A stretch of DNA of 64,000 nucleotides from Candidatus Peregrinibacteria bacterium (GCA_018648865.1 JABGQH010000014.1:1-64000); one strand, 5' to 3'; counted from the stretch's first letter, positions 17,626-27,184 are shown. Numbers and translations are program-made. Notes: generated by a model from the letters alone, not told the origin.

Positions 17626-18114
17626 TTAATCAATTTCTAAATCACCTGTTGATATATCAACAATTTTAATATCTTTGTAATATTTACTTTTCCAAATAGG
17701 AATAATTGACCAAAGATGTGGATTACCATTTCCAATTTTTCTAATTATAATTTTAATACGTATTTTGTCGTCTATTACAGCTATAAAGCCAAAATATGCT
17801 ACTAGTTTATTTACTGTTTCATTTTTGCCATGGTGAGTTATTTGGATGGGCTCATGCCATTCCGAATACTCTTGATAGAACGCCATGCCATTTAAAATGC
17901 GTTTAATATAACCTGTTAAGTGGAAACGCTTAATGCTGTTTTTCCAATCACGTTTTTGCTTGTGTCTTTTATCTTTGTAGATCAAATGATTAAAGCCATC
18001 ACTATTTAATCGTATTTCACCGATTGCAGGACAATTAATCTTTTTATTATTTTGGAAATAATTGTATGCAGCCTCTTTCGCCAGATTAAATTTCTCTTCA
18101 TCAAAACTGCTCAT
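17626..18114 (-). CDS. Candidate toxin of a RelB/DinJ-type toxin-antitoxin pair
   Basis: 162 residues, lying 48 bp downstream of an antitoxin-like gene on the same strand, the usual antitoxin-then-toxin order. It is not a recognisable RelE or YafQ. The visible pattern is G(E)IRLNSDGFNHLIYK, then a basic KDKRHKQKRDW patch, an RFHLTGYIKRIL helix and a terminal strand pair IRIKIIIRKIGNGNPHLWSIIP. The GFxHL...KR...IRxIGNG.xHxWS arrangement reminds me of the barnase/EndoU/colicin/RelE-like (BECR) nuclease fold, which would make it an RNase; this is an inference from shape, not a match. The coding sequence is AT-rich. Confidence 0.55.
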   Translation of the reverse strand: MSSFDEEKFNLAKEAAYNYFQNNKKINCPAIGEIRLNSDGFNHLIYKDKRHKQKRDWKNSIKRFHLTGYIKRILNGMAFYQEYSEWHEPIQITHHGKNETVNKLVAYFGFIAVIDDKIRIKIIIRKIGNGNPHLWSIIPIWKSKYYKDIKIVDISTGDLEID

Positions 18115-18162
18115 ACCAATATTATAACATTTTGTTAATTGATATGTATGAATTCTAATTCA

Positions 18163-18459
18163 CTATTTCAAGCTCTCACAAGCTGAATTATCATCATCCT
18201 TATCTAAATCATGCACATCTTTTGCAGATGAATATGTTTTTTTACTTTTTCTTGCATCAGCCTCAGCTAGAAGTATTTTCCGTTCAGCTAGCATTGTCAT
18301 TCCATTTTCTGTAAGAATATGGAAGGGGATTCCACCCTGTTTTGTAATTTGAACCAAATACATATTGATTGCTGTGCTCATATCTAAACCAAGTTCAGAT
18401 AGCACTTTTTGAGCTTTCTTTTTGAGATTTTCTTGTGTGCGTATTTGGATAGTGGTCAT
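18163..18459 (-). CDS. RelB/DinJ-family antitoxin with excalibur-like C-terminal tail
   Basis: 98 residues. The N-terminus TTIQIRTQENLKKKAQKVL with ELGLDMSTAINMYL is the ribbon-helix-helix DNA-binding domain of RelB/DinJ antitoxins, and GGIPFHI matches the following conserved segment. The C-terminus is unusual: instead of a plain helix it ends in VHDLDKDDDNSACESLK, resembling the DxDxDGxACE half of an excalibur calcium-binding domain. It would neutralise the downstream protein and repress its own promoter. A perfect 7-4-7 inverted repeat overlaps its -35 box. The ATG starts 6 bp after the -10, predicting a leaderless message. Confidence 0.8.
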   Translation of the reverse strand: MTTIQIRTQENLKKKAQKVLSELGLDMSTAINMYLVQITKQGGIPFHILTENGMTMLAERKILLAEADARKSKKTYSSAKDVHDLDKDDDNSACESLK

Positions 18460-18465
18460 AGTTAA

Positions 18466-18502
18466 ATGATATATTACTGTAGTGACATTGTCAATACAAT
18501 GT
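18466..18502 (-). promoter_or_regulatory. Antitoxin promoter with operator-like inverted repeat
   Basis: Minus-strand TTGACA (18489-18494), a 17-bp spacer, and TATCAT (18466-18471), 6 bp before the ATG. A perfect inverted repeat ACATTGT-CAAT-ACAATGT (18485-18502) covers the -35, the expected place for ribbon-helix-helix antitoxin binding and autorepression. Confidence 0.7.
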
Positions 18503-18537
18503 AATTACAAAGCTAAGCTAATAATTTACTTACTTAT

Positions 18538-18690
18538 TTGACTAAAGCTTCAAATGATCTATAGTTCTAATAAGATCCCTACTGTGTGAATGCAATGGGA
18601 TCTGTCTCATCTTTGAGATTCATACTGATTGAAGAACAATCGATCAGGAGGATCTCCGGCGGGTCATGCCAGTGACCCGCCCCTTTTTTA
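18538..18690 (+). ncRNA. Predicted small RNA 1 with promoter and intrinsic terminator
   Basis: Promoter TTGACT (18538-18543), 16-bp spacer, TATAGT (18560-18565). The predicted RNA runs from about 18572 to 18690. It ends in a strong terminator: 9-bp stem GGCGGGTCA (18658-18666)/TGACCCGCC (18673-18681) and six Ts (18684-18689). The body folds into GATCCC/GGGATC, TCTCA/TGAGA and GATTG/CAATC hairpins. A Shine-Dalgarno-like AGGAGG at 18646-18651 lies within a small GGAG/CTCC fold. Only a 26-codon frame starting inside the terminator stem follows it, so a non-coding role is more likely. Confidence 0.6.
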
Positions 18691-18709
18691 ATCAATACAA
18701 AAAACCTTA

Positions 18710-18819
18710 TTGCCAACAAAATTTAATAAGAATAGTGTTTTCTTAGCGAATATGTCTCCTCAACGTGACGTCTAAGTATTCGCTTGTGGGGGTCAACTTG
18801 TTGGCCCTCACTTTTTTTT
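18710..18819 (+). ncRNA. Predicted small RNA 2 with intrinsic terminator
   Basis: Promoter-like TTGCCA (18710-18715), 17-bp spacer, TAGTGT (18733-18738). The RNA would start near 18745 and is two stacked hairpins: AGCGAATA (18745-18752)/TATTCGCT (18777-18784), then a 12-bp stem GTGGGGGTCAAC/GTTGGCCCTCAC (18786-18811) followed by eight Ts. The first loop carries an anti-Shine-Dalgarno-like TCTCCTC. The remaining bases to 18960 are AT-rich, with AAGCCAAAT repeated near 18894 and 18953. Confidence 0.6.
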
Positions 18820-18965
18820 AATTACGCACAAAAACCTTTTAACCTTTTAACTAAAACCCTTAAAGGTATAAATAATAACTATTAGTCTAAATTAAGCCAA
18901 ATACTAGAATCATCTGTCCTAGAATCAAATATTATCTGGGTCTAACAAAATAAGCCAAATTATGT

Positions 18966-18971
18966 TATAAT
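18966..18971 (+). promoter_or_regulatory. -10 element of the PrsW-type protease gene, leaderless
   Basis: A perfect TATAAT ends 9 bp before the ATG at 18981. The -35 is weak (TAACAA at 18943-18948, spacer 17). Transcription would start at or within a few bases of the start codon. Confidence 0.6.
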
Positions 18972-18980
18972 ATAAGTCAG

Positions 18981-20552
18981 ATGCAACAAATACCACTCAT
19001 AGCGTTCTCTTTACTCCTGTTTGTCGCAGCGAGTGTAATTCTTGGTAGATTATGGGTAGGTATTGTTAATGCTACTTTTTCTCATACACAATCAATAAAA
19101 TCCATAGAGAAAGGAAAGCCATACATACCGTCTGTAAAAGTAATTCTTGGAACAATATTCGGAACATTTATACTATTTTTCTTATCTGTAAGGAACGGAT
19201 TGCATGCAGTATTTAGTACAGAAGCACAGATTGGGATCCCGATCCTAGCAATTATATGTATTGTGGCCGCAGCTATATTTCTAACATTTGAACAAAGATT
19301 CCACAGAGCTAGAGAGTATGTGTTCTCTATAATTATAGGTTCTGGATGCGCACTTATATTAATAGGTTTGTATAGAATGCTATTTTTGTATGATTATGTA
19401 GATCCATTTTTTGTTGCGCTTGCAGTGCTTTGCTCAGTTGTTGTGTGGAGGTTACTGTTCGGCCCTTGGGCTTTGCATGTAAAAACAACAGTGCTTGGAA
19501 TGTTTACATTATGGGTAGTTGTATTTTTGCTTTGGAATGATACGTCTGACATTCGGTTTGCAAGACTACTGGCTGGTGTAGTTGCCAGTGTCCCTGCATT
19601 GCTTTGGTGTTTATTCTTTTTAAAGTACCACGTGCAGAGGATTAGTATGGTTTTGCTAATGTTCTTTGCGGGGATGCTTTCCACTGCTCCGATTCTTTTT
19701 TACGATAAGTTAGTTAGGAGTGGATCTGAAATGCAGTTCTTTTTCTTTCGCGTCGTTCCAGAGAATTTTAATGCAACATCTGGAGCATTCATTGGAGGGA
19801 ATGTGGCAGGACTTGGTGGGGTTCAAACAACTCTAATTGCAACTTTTGTATCATTTATGTTGGTTGGTGTAGTAGAGGAGGCAAGCAAATTTTGGGTAAT
19901 GAGAAAAAGCGGAAGGAGATTTTTCTCTAGCGTTGACGATGCAATGCAGCTTTCCATTATTGTTGCTATTGGGTTTGCGTTTGCAGAAAACATTATTAAC
20001 CCTAGTTATTTCACAGGGTTTGTAAAAGCATATTTGGTTACAGGTGATCCACTTTGGGGAATGTTTATAGGTAATGTAATTGGCAGAGCAGTACTCACAA
20101 ATATGGTTCATATTGTTTCTACAGGAGTTATGGGATACTTCTTTGGACTTGCTTTGTTTGCTGGCCCAGTACTAAGAGAAGCTCACGCAAAAGGAAAATT
20201 CTTTTTGGTAGCAGATGGTCTACATTCAATTCTGGGGTTACCAAGAAAAGCAGTATTCCGTAGACAGATGTTTCTAACGGGATTGTTCTTTGCAATTGTG
20301 TTGCATGGGTTATTCAATTTCCTTGTTACCTTCCCAGATCTATTACCAGGTAATCCAAAAACGATTGGTGCACTATTAGGGAAAGCAGATAGTTTTTATG
20401 GTGGGATTCCATTACTTTTACTCCCTTCATTATTTTATGTAGTAGGAGGATGTTGGTTGCTTACTGAGCTTTTCTATCATAAAGAGAACATGAAAGAGCG
20501 TGGGAGAATAGTTACAACAGATACATTTGTAAAAGAGAGTCTGGTTGCATAG
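18981..20552 (+). CDS. prsW: PrsW-family intramembrane metalloprotease
   Basis: 523-residue polytopic membrane protein with about 11-13 hydrophobic segments. The family motifs are present: VEEASKFWVMRKS (the EExxK site) near residue 295, FAFAENI near 335 (second acidic site), and His residues in NMVHIVSTG and HGLFNFLV near 370 and 435. PrsW proteases cut anti-sigma factors within the membrane in Bacillus; the family also contains uncharacterised members. The N-terminal seven-helix extension is longer than B. subtilis PrsW. Substrates here are unknown. It starts at an ATG 9 bp after a TATAAT box and is followed 18 bp later by the Ctp protease, so the two probably form an envelope-proteolysis operon. 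Confidence 0.85.
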   Translation: MQQIPLIAFSLLLFVAASVILGRLWVGIVNATFSHTQSIKSIEKGKPYIPSVKVILGTIFGTFILFFLSVRNGLHAVFSTEAQIGIPILAIICIVAAAIFLTFEQRFHRAREYVFSIIIGSGCALILIGLYRMLFLYDYVDPFFVALAVLCSVVVWRLLFGPWALHVKTTVLGMFTLWVVVFLLWNDTSDIRFARLLAGVVASVPALLWCLFFLKYHVQRISMVLLMFFAGMLSTAPILFYDKLVRSGSEMQFFFFRVVPENFNATSGAFIGGNVAGLGGVQTTLIATFVSFMLVGVVEEASKFWVMRKSGRRFFSSVDDAMQLSIIVAIGFAFAENIINPSYFTGFVKAYLVTGDPLWGMFIGNVIGRAVLTNMVHIVSTGVMGYFFGLALFAGPVLREAHAKGKFFLVADGLHSILGLPRKAVFRRQMFLTGLFFAIVLHGLFNFLVTFPDLLPGNPKTIGALLGKADSFYGGIPLLLLPSLFYVVGGCWLLTELFYHKENMKERGRIVTTDTFVKESLVA

Positions 20553-20570
20553 CGCGGGCTGAAGGGTAGA

Positions 20571-22271
20571 ATGCCAAAGCTCTTTTCCGTTTATTTTATG
20601 CGTTATTCAATATCTACATTTAATCGAAGTTTATTATCATTAACTGTTTTGGCAGTTTCAGTATTTACTTTTTTAAGTCCAGTCTCTGCTAAATCTACGA
20701 ATGACTTACTAAATGTTCAGGCAAACCAGCCTGTTACAAGAGGGGACTTTTTGCGAGCAGCTGTAAAGGCTTTGGACTTAGATGAAAGAAATGTAGATGA
20801 AAGCGTTATATCTGAATATTTACGTGTGCCAAGGGGGTATCAAAACTCTGTTTCGCAAGCACACGAGAGAGACGCTTTAGGTATTTTTGGAAATGATCTA
20901 ATGCTTGGACGTCCAATAAAAAGAGGAGAAGCAGTCAGATTAGTTTTAGAGCTAGGAGATTTTGATCCAGTTGTTCCAACTGTATCTTTACGAGATGTAC
21001 GAAGTGGTTCATCTGTAGAGGGAGCTGTTGGAGTATCTATTAAGCTTGGATGGCTTGACCCTATAAGAGATGGGATATTTGGAGTTAGTCGTGTTTTGCA
21101 GGGTAAGGACGCTATACAGATAATTTCTACAATATTAGGAGAAGAAGCACCAACAGTCCGTGAGCAAAGAAAAATTCAAGAGAAAAAAGACTCACAGACT
21201 ATTCGTCTAAATTTCCGTTCAGAATCCAATTCTTCTTTAGGTACATTTCCTAAAGGAGATATTTTGAATGCAGTTTGGCAATTAGTTAACAAGAACTATT
21301 TATATAAAGAAAAAGTAAATTCAAAAGAAGTAGGTTTCGCAGCTGCAGAGGCAATCATGAAATCTTTGGACGATCCATATTCTGTTTTTATGAGACCTGC
21401 ATCTTCCAGAAGTTTTCAATCACAAATTCAAGGAAAGGTTTCTGGAATTGGCGCACAGGTTGAATGGAAAGATGAAATTCTAACAATTGTTTCACCTTTA
21501 CCGGGGTCTCCTGCAGAGAAAGAAGGCCTAAAACCTGGTGATCAAATATTAGAGGCCTCTGGTATCAATTTGATTGGTATTGGTTTTATGGAAGCAGTAG
21601 AACATGTAAGGGGGAAAGAGGGGACAATAGTTGAATTAAAAATTAGAAGGAGCGGAGCAGAATTTATGAAGAGTGTTCAAAGGCAAACAGTAACTGTTCC
21701 AGAGATTGAAATTACATGGCAAGGAGAGATTGCAGTAGTAAAACTTCTGCAATTTGGGAATCTGACAGACAGAGAATTGCGTCCAGAAATGGAAAGGATA
21801 CAAGAGCAGAATCCAAAAGGAATAATCTTGGATCTAAGAAGTAATCCAGGTGGCCTATTGCATGCAGCAAACAATGTTGTAAGTAACTTTGTTCCAAAAG
21901 GATCACCAGTTGCAAAGGTAGTTGCTATAGATGATGAAAGAACAGAATATACAGATATGGAGCCAACTATAGATATGTCTATTCCTGTTTATGTTTTGAT
22001 GAACGGAGGATCTGCTAGTGCTTCTGAAATTGTTGCTGGTGCATTGCAAGATCACGAAAGAGCAACTGTAATAGGGGAAACATCCTTTGGGAAAGGAACA
22101 GTTCAACAAGTATTACAATTTAGTGATCAGTCGGGAGTTAAGATGACTGTTGCTGAATGGTTTACTCCAGATGGCAGAAAGATTGATGGCGTTGGCGTAC
22201 AGCCAGACATCATGATAGAAACAGATCAGAGGGATAGGCAAATGCTAAAGGCTCTGGAACTACTAAGGTAA
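20571..22271 (+). CDS. ctpA: Secreted C-terminal processing peptidase (S41) with N-terminal SLH-like repeats
   Basis: 566 residues. A signal peptide ends near SPVSA (about residue 40); a second start at the tenth codon (MRYSIS) would give a more typical length. Residues 45-205 form SLH-like repeats (VTRGDFLRAAVKALDL, IKRGEAVRLVLELGDF, GVSRVLQGKDAIQII). A PDZ domain follows at about 285-370 (GIGAQVEW, SPAEKEGLKPGDQI). The protease domain carries the Ser-Lys dyad: Ser483 in GGSASASEI and Lys508 in FGKGTV. It probably trims or clears envelope proteins outside the membrane. SLH repeats suggest tethering to the cell wall, as for the sortase at 5250. Confidence 0.9.
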   Translation: MPKLFSVYFMRYSISTFNRSLLSLTVLAVSVFTFLSPVSAKSTNDLLNVQANQPVTRGDFLRAAVKALDLDERNVDESVISEYLRVPRGYQNSVSQAHERDALGIFGNDLMLGRPIKRGEAVRLVLELGDFDPVVPTVSLRDVRSGSSVEGAVGVSIKLGWLDPIRDGIFGVSRVLQGKDAIQIISTILGEEAPTVREQRKIQEKKDSQTIRLNFRSESNSSLGTFPKGDILNAVWQLVNKNYLYKEKVNSKEVGFAAAEAIMKSLDDPYSVFMRPASSRSFQSQIQGKVSGIGAQVEWKDEILTIVSPLPGSPAEKEGLKPGDQILEASGINLIGIGFMEAVEHVRGKEGTIVELKIRRSGAEFMKSVQRQTVTVPEIEITWQGEIAVVKLLQFGNLTDRELRPEMERIQEQNPKGIILDLRSNPGGLLHAANNVVSNFVPKGSPVAKVVAIDDERTEYTDMEPTIDMSIPVYVLMNGGSASASEIVAGALQDHERATVIGETSFGKGTVQQVLQFSDQSGVKMTVAEWFTPDGRKIDGVGVQPDIMIETDQRDRQMLKALELLR

Positions 22272-22342
22272 CTATAAGCTATAAGCTATTTTATAATAAG
22301 CATAAAAATGAATACATTACAAAGAGTAATTAGTAGTTAAAT

Positions 22343-22409
22343 TAAGAAGCTTAAAGCTCAAAGCTTAAGTCTTAAAGCTATTCCAAAGCTTAAGTCTAAA
22401 AGCTTCTTA
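22343..22409. terminator. AAGCTT-rich inverted repeat between convergent ctpA and rpsU
   Basis: TAAGAAGCTT (22343-22352) pairs with AAGCTTCTTA (22400-22409). The interior is built from repeated AAAGCTTAAGTCT units, so several stems are possible. It overlaps the rpsU stop codon and may end transcription from both sides, although no clean T-tract is present. Confidence 0.4.
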
Positions 22410-22622
22410 CATATTGCTGTAAAACTGCTGCTTTCTGTTCTTGGACCTGTATTCCTCTCTTTTTAAAGCACTATTCCTAATAATACGTTTATTAGCATTC
22501 TTTGTGTGCTTTGAGCGTTTGCGTAACATCTTTAGTAGGCCAGTCCTCTGAACTTGGCGTTTAAAACGTTGTTGCAATCCATCATTACTTTCGTTGCCGT
22601 TTTTATGTGCGTGAATAACCAT
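22407..22622 (-). CDS. rpsU: 30S ribosomal protein S21
   Basis: 71 residues, very basic. The pattern NDGLQQRFKRQVQRTG, then LRKRSKHTKNANKRIIRNSALKREE, matches S21, which helps start-site selection by contacting the 16S 3' end region. The gene stands alone on the minus strand, not in the classic rpsU-dnaG-rpoD cluster (dnaG and rpoD are adjacent at 43.9-47.2 kb). If most mRNAs here are leaderless, the role of S21 in anti-Shine-Dalgarno positioning is of interest. The start is the first ATG; no Shine-Dalgarno sequence is evident. Confidence 0.88.
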   Translation of the reverse strand: MVIHAHKNGNESNDGLQQRFKRQVQRTGLLKMLRKRSKHTKNANKRIIRNSALKREEYRSKNRKQQFYSNM

Positions 22623-22692
22623 AAGTGCGCTGCAGTGTAGTGTTACTATGATGGGTTATGCAAGTAAATTAAGAAAGTAAATCAAATAAGTT

Positions 22693-22769
22693 GAAGGTCA
22701 AAGGTCAAAGGTCAAAGGACATAGGAAATTTAAAGAAGACATTTAACCTTTGACATTTAGACTTTGGAC
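22693..22769 (+). repeat. Tandem 7-bp GGTCAAA repeat with inverted copies upstream of gyrB
   Basis: AAGGTCAAAGGTCAAAGGTCAAAGGAC spans about 22694-22720 as four 7-bp units. Inverted versions AACCTTTGAC (22745-22754) and ACTTTGGAC (22761-22769) follow, so the region can fold into a hairpin. Related units (AAGTCTAAGGTCGAAGGTC) reappear just after gyrB at about 24899-24917. Confidence 0.6.
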
Positions 22770-22774
22770 ATTAA

Positions 22775-24880
<2,106 letters not shown>

Positions 24881-24927
24881 TGAATCAGATCGAATGTCTA
24901 AAGTCTAAGGTCGAAGGTCTTTTTTAT

Positions 24928-24970
24928 TATAAAAAAGCCCACCCTCCGCTTAAAGCAGAGAGTGAGCAAG
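24928..24970 (-). terminator. Intrinsic terminator of the 58-aa membrane protein gene
   Basis: On the minus strand a long GC-rich stem (GCTCACTCTCTGCTT with AAGCGGAGGGTGGGC, including G-U pairs) is followed by TTTTTT. It lies 13 bp after the small gene's stop codon. Confidence 0.75.
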
Positions 24971-24982
24971 CCGTGGGGTGAT

Positions 24983-25159
24983 TCATGATGCTTTTTTCCA
25001 GAAGCCTGGTTCGGCTATTGCGTGGAAGAGCCAACATGCTGCTGGGAATGCAGTGCATAACCCAAAACAGAGGCCGGCAGTTCCTCCAAAGTTTTCGCCG
25101 ACAAATGGGCAAAGAACAAGAAAGATTACAAGCAAAACCCCAGGTAGCAATTTGTCCAT
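24983..25159 (-). CDS. Small membrane protein, 58 aa, with strong ribosome-binding site
   Basis: Starts MDKLLPGVLLVIFLVLCPFV, giving one clear membrane helix. A second hydrophobic Gly/Cys/Phe-rich segment (GLCFGLCTAFPAACWLF) spans about residues 29-45, and the tail is FWKKAS. Not recognised. AAAGGAGAG lies 4 bp before the ATG, unlike most genes here. It has its own promoter (TTACAT at 25225-25230, 18-bp spacer, TACTAT at 25201-25206, minus strand) and its own terminator. It is more GC-rich than its neighbours. Confidence 0.65.
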   Translation of the reverse strand: MDKLLPGVLLVIFLVLCPFVGENFGGTAGLCFGLCTAFPAACWLFHAIAEPGFWKKAS

Positions 25160-25247
25160 GACACTCTCCTTTCGGTGATTGTGACAGAACGAATCTGGCT
25201 ATAGTAAATAACTCTGATTGATTAATGTAAAGGACTTTTGTCTTTGA

Positions 25248-25290
25248 TAATTAAAACCCCCCGCGTGCTGTACAAAAACAGTGGCGGGGG
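25248..25290 (-). terminator. Intrinsic terminator of the 73-aa membrane protein gene
   Basis: Minus strand: ACCCCCGC pairs with GCGGGGGG(T), followed by TTTTAAT. It lies just after the stop codon of the gene at 25296. Confidence 0.75.
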
Positions 25291-25295
25291 TTACT

Positions 25296-25517
25296 TCAGA
25301 CCGTCCAATCGACTCCGGGGTCTTCATCTGCTGGAGGAACGAAATCCTCCTGCGGGATGATTCTTTCCGCTGGAAGTTCTGCAGGCCATATCCTGTATAG
25401 GATAAGACCAACGATTAGAACAACTGTCAGGTACGCACCTAACAATGGTTGACCAATAACACATAGTGCAATGGCCAATACCCCTGTGATAATCGCCAAA
25501 GTAACTACTGTTTTCAT
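25296..25517 (-). CDS. Small membrane protein, 73 aa, with strong ribosome-binding site
   Basis: Two membrane helices at about residues 4-22 and 26-45 are followed by a Pro/Asp/Glu-rich tail (ERIIPQEDFVPPADEDP) ending DWTV. No family recognised. AAAGGAGAAAAAG precedes the ATG, an ideal Shine-Dalgarno sequence. A promoter TTGACA-17-TTTAAT lies about 45 bp upstream, so the message has a real leader. Together with the 58-aa gene downstream it forms two independent, terminator-bounded units of higher GC than the surroundings, suggesting foreign origin or a special expression class. Confidence 0.7.
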   Translation of the reverse strand: MKTVVTLAIITGVLAIALCVIGQPLLGAYLTVVLIVGLILYRIWPAELPAERIIPQEDFVPPADEDPGVDWTV

Positions 25518-25562
25518 CTTTTTCTCCTTTTAGATGAAAATTAAAAGAACTGAAGTGTGCAT

Positions 25563-25591
25563 ATTAAACAATAATATACTAAACATGTCAA
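25563..25591 (-). promoter_or_regulatory. Promoter of the 73-aa membrane protein gene
   Basis: Minus strand TTGACA (25586-25591), a 17-bp spacer, and TTTAAT (25563-25568). It gives a leader of roughly 40 nt containing the Shine-Dalgarno sequence. Confidence 0.65.
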
Positions 25592-25639
25592 TAACTTAGG
25601 AAAAATACACTAAACATCAAATACTCGTCATAATTGCCT

Positions 25640-26974
25640 CTATTCACCCATATGATCTCTAAGAGTGTAGGTATCCAATTTATCTGGTCCTAGCAGCTTA
25701 ATGATTTCTGGAACTGCTTTATCAAATGGGATCTTCTTCTGTTTACCGGCTTCCATATCCCTCAGGATAATTACGCCTTCTTTTACTTCCATTTGGCCAA
25801 GGATAAGTGAATATCTAGCTTTAAACTTGTCAGCTAATCTCATTTGGCTCTTTAAACTAGCCTCACCTAGAGCTCCAAGAGTATGTACTCCTTTGTCTCT
25901 TAGTTCAGATATTAGCGCTAAGCACATCTTTTTTGCATCTGGACCAAGTTGTGCAACAAACACATCAACATGATCTTTGTTTGGGGCTTGTACTCCTGCC
26001 TGTTTCATTTGCCATATGATTCGCTCCATTCCACCAGCAAAACCAAGACCCGGTGTTGGTTGGCCGCCTAGCATTTCCATTAGAGGATCGTATCTACCTC
26101 CTCCTCCTACAGCATTCTTGCCTTTTGTCTCTATATCCCAATACTCAAATACAGTTTGGTTATAGTAATCTAACCCACGAACCAGATTTGGATTCTGAAC
26201 ATATTCAGCACCAAGCTCGTCTAGGAATTCTAGTAATATATTGTGATATTCCTTACTTTCTTCTCCTATAAATTGATCTAATGTTGGGGCGCTCTTTAAC
26301 AAGATTTGAGTGTCTTCTTCTTTTGAATCTAATAATCTGAGGGGATTAGTTTTAAGTCTTTTTCTGTCTAGTTCAGGTAGATTGCGCTCTTTTCCAATAA
26401 AGAAGTCTTTAAGAGCACTTGTGTATTCTTCTCTATTCTCTGCAGTACCAACATTGTTAATCTGCATTGTTAAACGATCACGAATTCGCACATCCTCAAA
26501 GATCTTGTTTAGCATGTGAATAAGCTGAGCATCTAAACTAGGGTCAGATAGTCCAATTACTTCTAGACTGAATTGATTAAATTGCCTATATCTACCTTTT
26601 TGAGGTCTATCGTGTCTAAAACAAGGTCCAATAGCATAAAGCTCCACTGGTTGTGGCAATTGTTGCATTCCATGTTCTATGTAAGAACGGCAAATACTTG
26701 CTGTGAATTCTGGCCTAAGAGCAAAGTCATCATCATCATCATTTTTATTATGGTGAGATTTAACCAAGAAGAGCTCTTTCTCTACAATATCTGTGTGTTC
26801 ACCAATAGTTCTTTCAAAGATATCTTTCTTTTCAAAGATTGGTGTTTCAATTCTCTTAAAACCGGCTTGTCTGCACCTGTGACGCACTGCTTTCTTTAAA
26901 TACGTCATATAAGTGTGATCATCCGGTAAGATGTCGTGAGTTCCTTTTGGTGTACGAAATTGTGCTTCTGCCAT
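25640..26974 (-). CDS. hisS: Histidyl-tRNA synthetase
   Basis: Class II synthetase that charges tRNA-His. About 444 residues from the chosen ATG, which gives MAEAQFRTPKGTHDILPDD, the family start. Motif 2 is present (CFRHDRPQKGRYRQFNQF), as are the histidine-binding LVRGLDYYNQTVFEY segment and motif 3 (GGGGRYDPLMEMLGGQPTPGLGFAGGMERI). An in-frame GTG at 27046 would add 24 residues; a TGTAAT box lies just before it, so that longer, leaderless start cannot be excluded. The tRNA-His gene lies upstream on the same strand, an attractive arrangement for co-expression of enzyme and substrate. Confidence 0.95.
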   Translation of the reverse strand: MAEAQFRTPKGTHDILPDDHTYMTYLKKAVRHRCRQAGFKRIETPIFEKKDIFERTIGEHTDIVEKELFLVKSHHNKNDDDDDFALRPEFTASICRSYIEHGMQQLPQPVELYAIGPCFRHDRPQKGRYRQFNQFSLEVIGLSDPSLDAQLIHMLNKIFEDVRIRDRLTMQINNVGTAENREEYTSALKDFFIGKERNLPELDRKRLKTNPLRLLDSKEEDTQILLKSAPTLDQFIGEESKEYHNILLEFLDELGAEYVQNPNLVRGLDYYNQTVFEYWDIETKGKNAVGGGGRYDPLMEMLGGQPTPGLGFAGGMERIIWQMKQAGVQAPNKDHVDVFVAQLGPDAKKMCLALISELRDKGVHTLGALGEASLKSQMRLADKFKARYSLILGQMEVKEGVIILRDMEAGKQKKIPFDKAVPEIIKLLGPDKLDTYTLRDHMGE

Positions 26975-27094
26975 GATAAAACGGTGCTTAGTAAGTAATC
27001 CTTTCCACGCTAGCACATTTTTGCGTTTTCTAAAAGGCCAGAGCACCTTTAATTACAGCAAAACTGGTGATTTATGTTGATGTAAATTTTGCAG

Positions 27095-27135
27095 TGGGAC
27101 GAGAGATGGACCGTCTACGCTCTTCGAGCTACGCC
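27095..27135 (-). pseudogene. Degenerate tRNA-His remnant, 3' half
   Basis: Minus strand reads GGCG-TAGCTC-AGAGCG pieces in tRNA order and ends CCATCTCTCGTCCCA, nearly identical to the 3' end of the intact tRNA-His (CCCATCTCTCGCCCCA). The anticodon arm is missing. Probably a decayed tandem copy. Confidence 0.5.
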
Positions 27136-27184
27136 GAGTCTCATTACGGCGAAGTAGTCATCGTATATGACGTACGAAGACGAA

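Noticed and set aside
18643-18738. Small protein gene after AGGAGG in predicted RNA 1
   Set aside because: The 26-codon frame begins inside the terminator stem and reads through the T-tract; it is unlikely to be translated as a unit.
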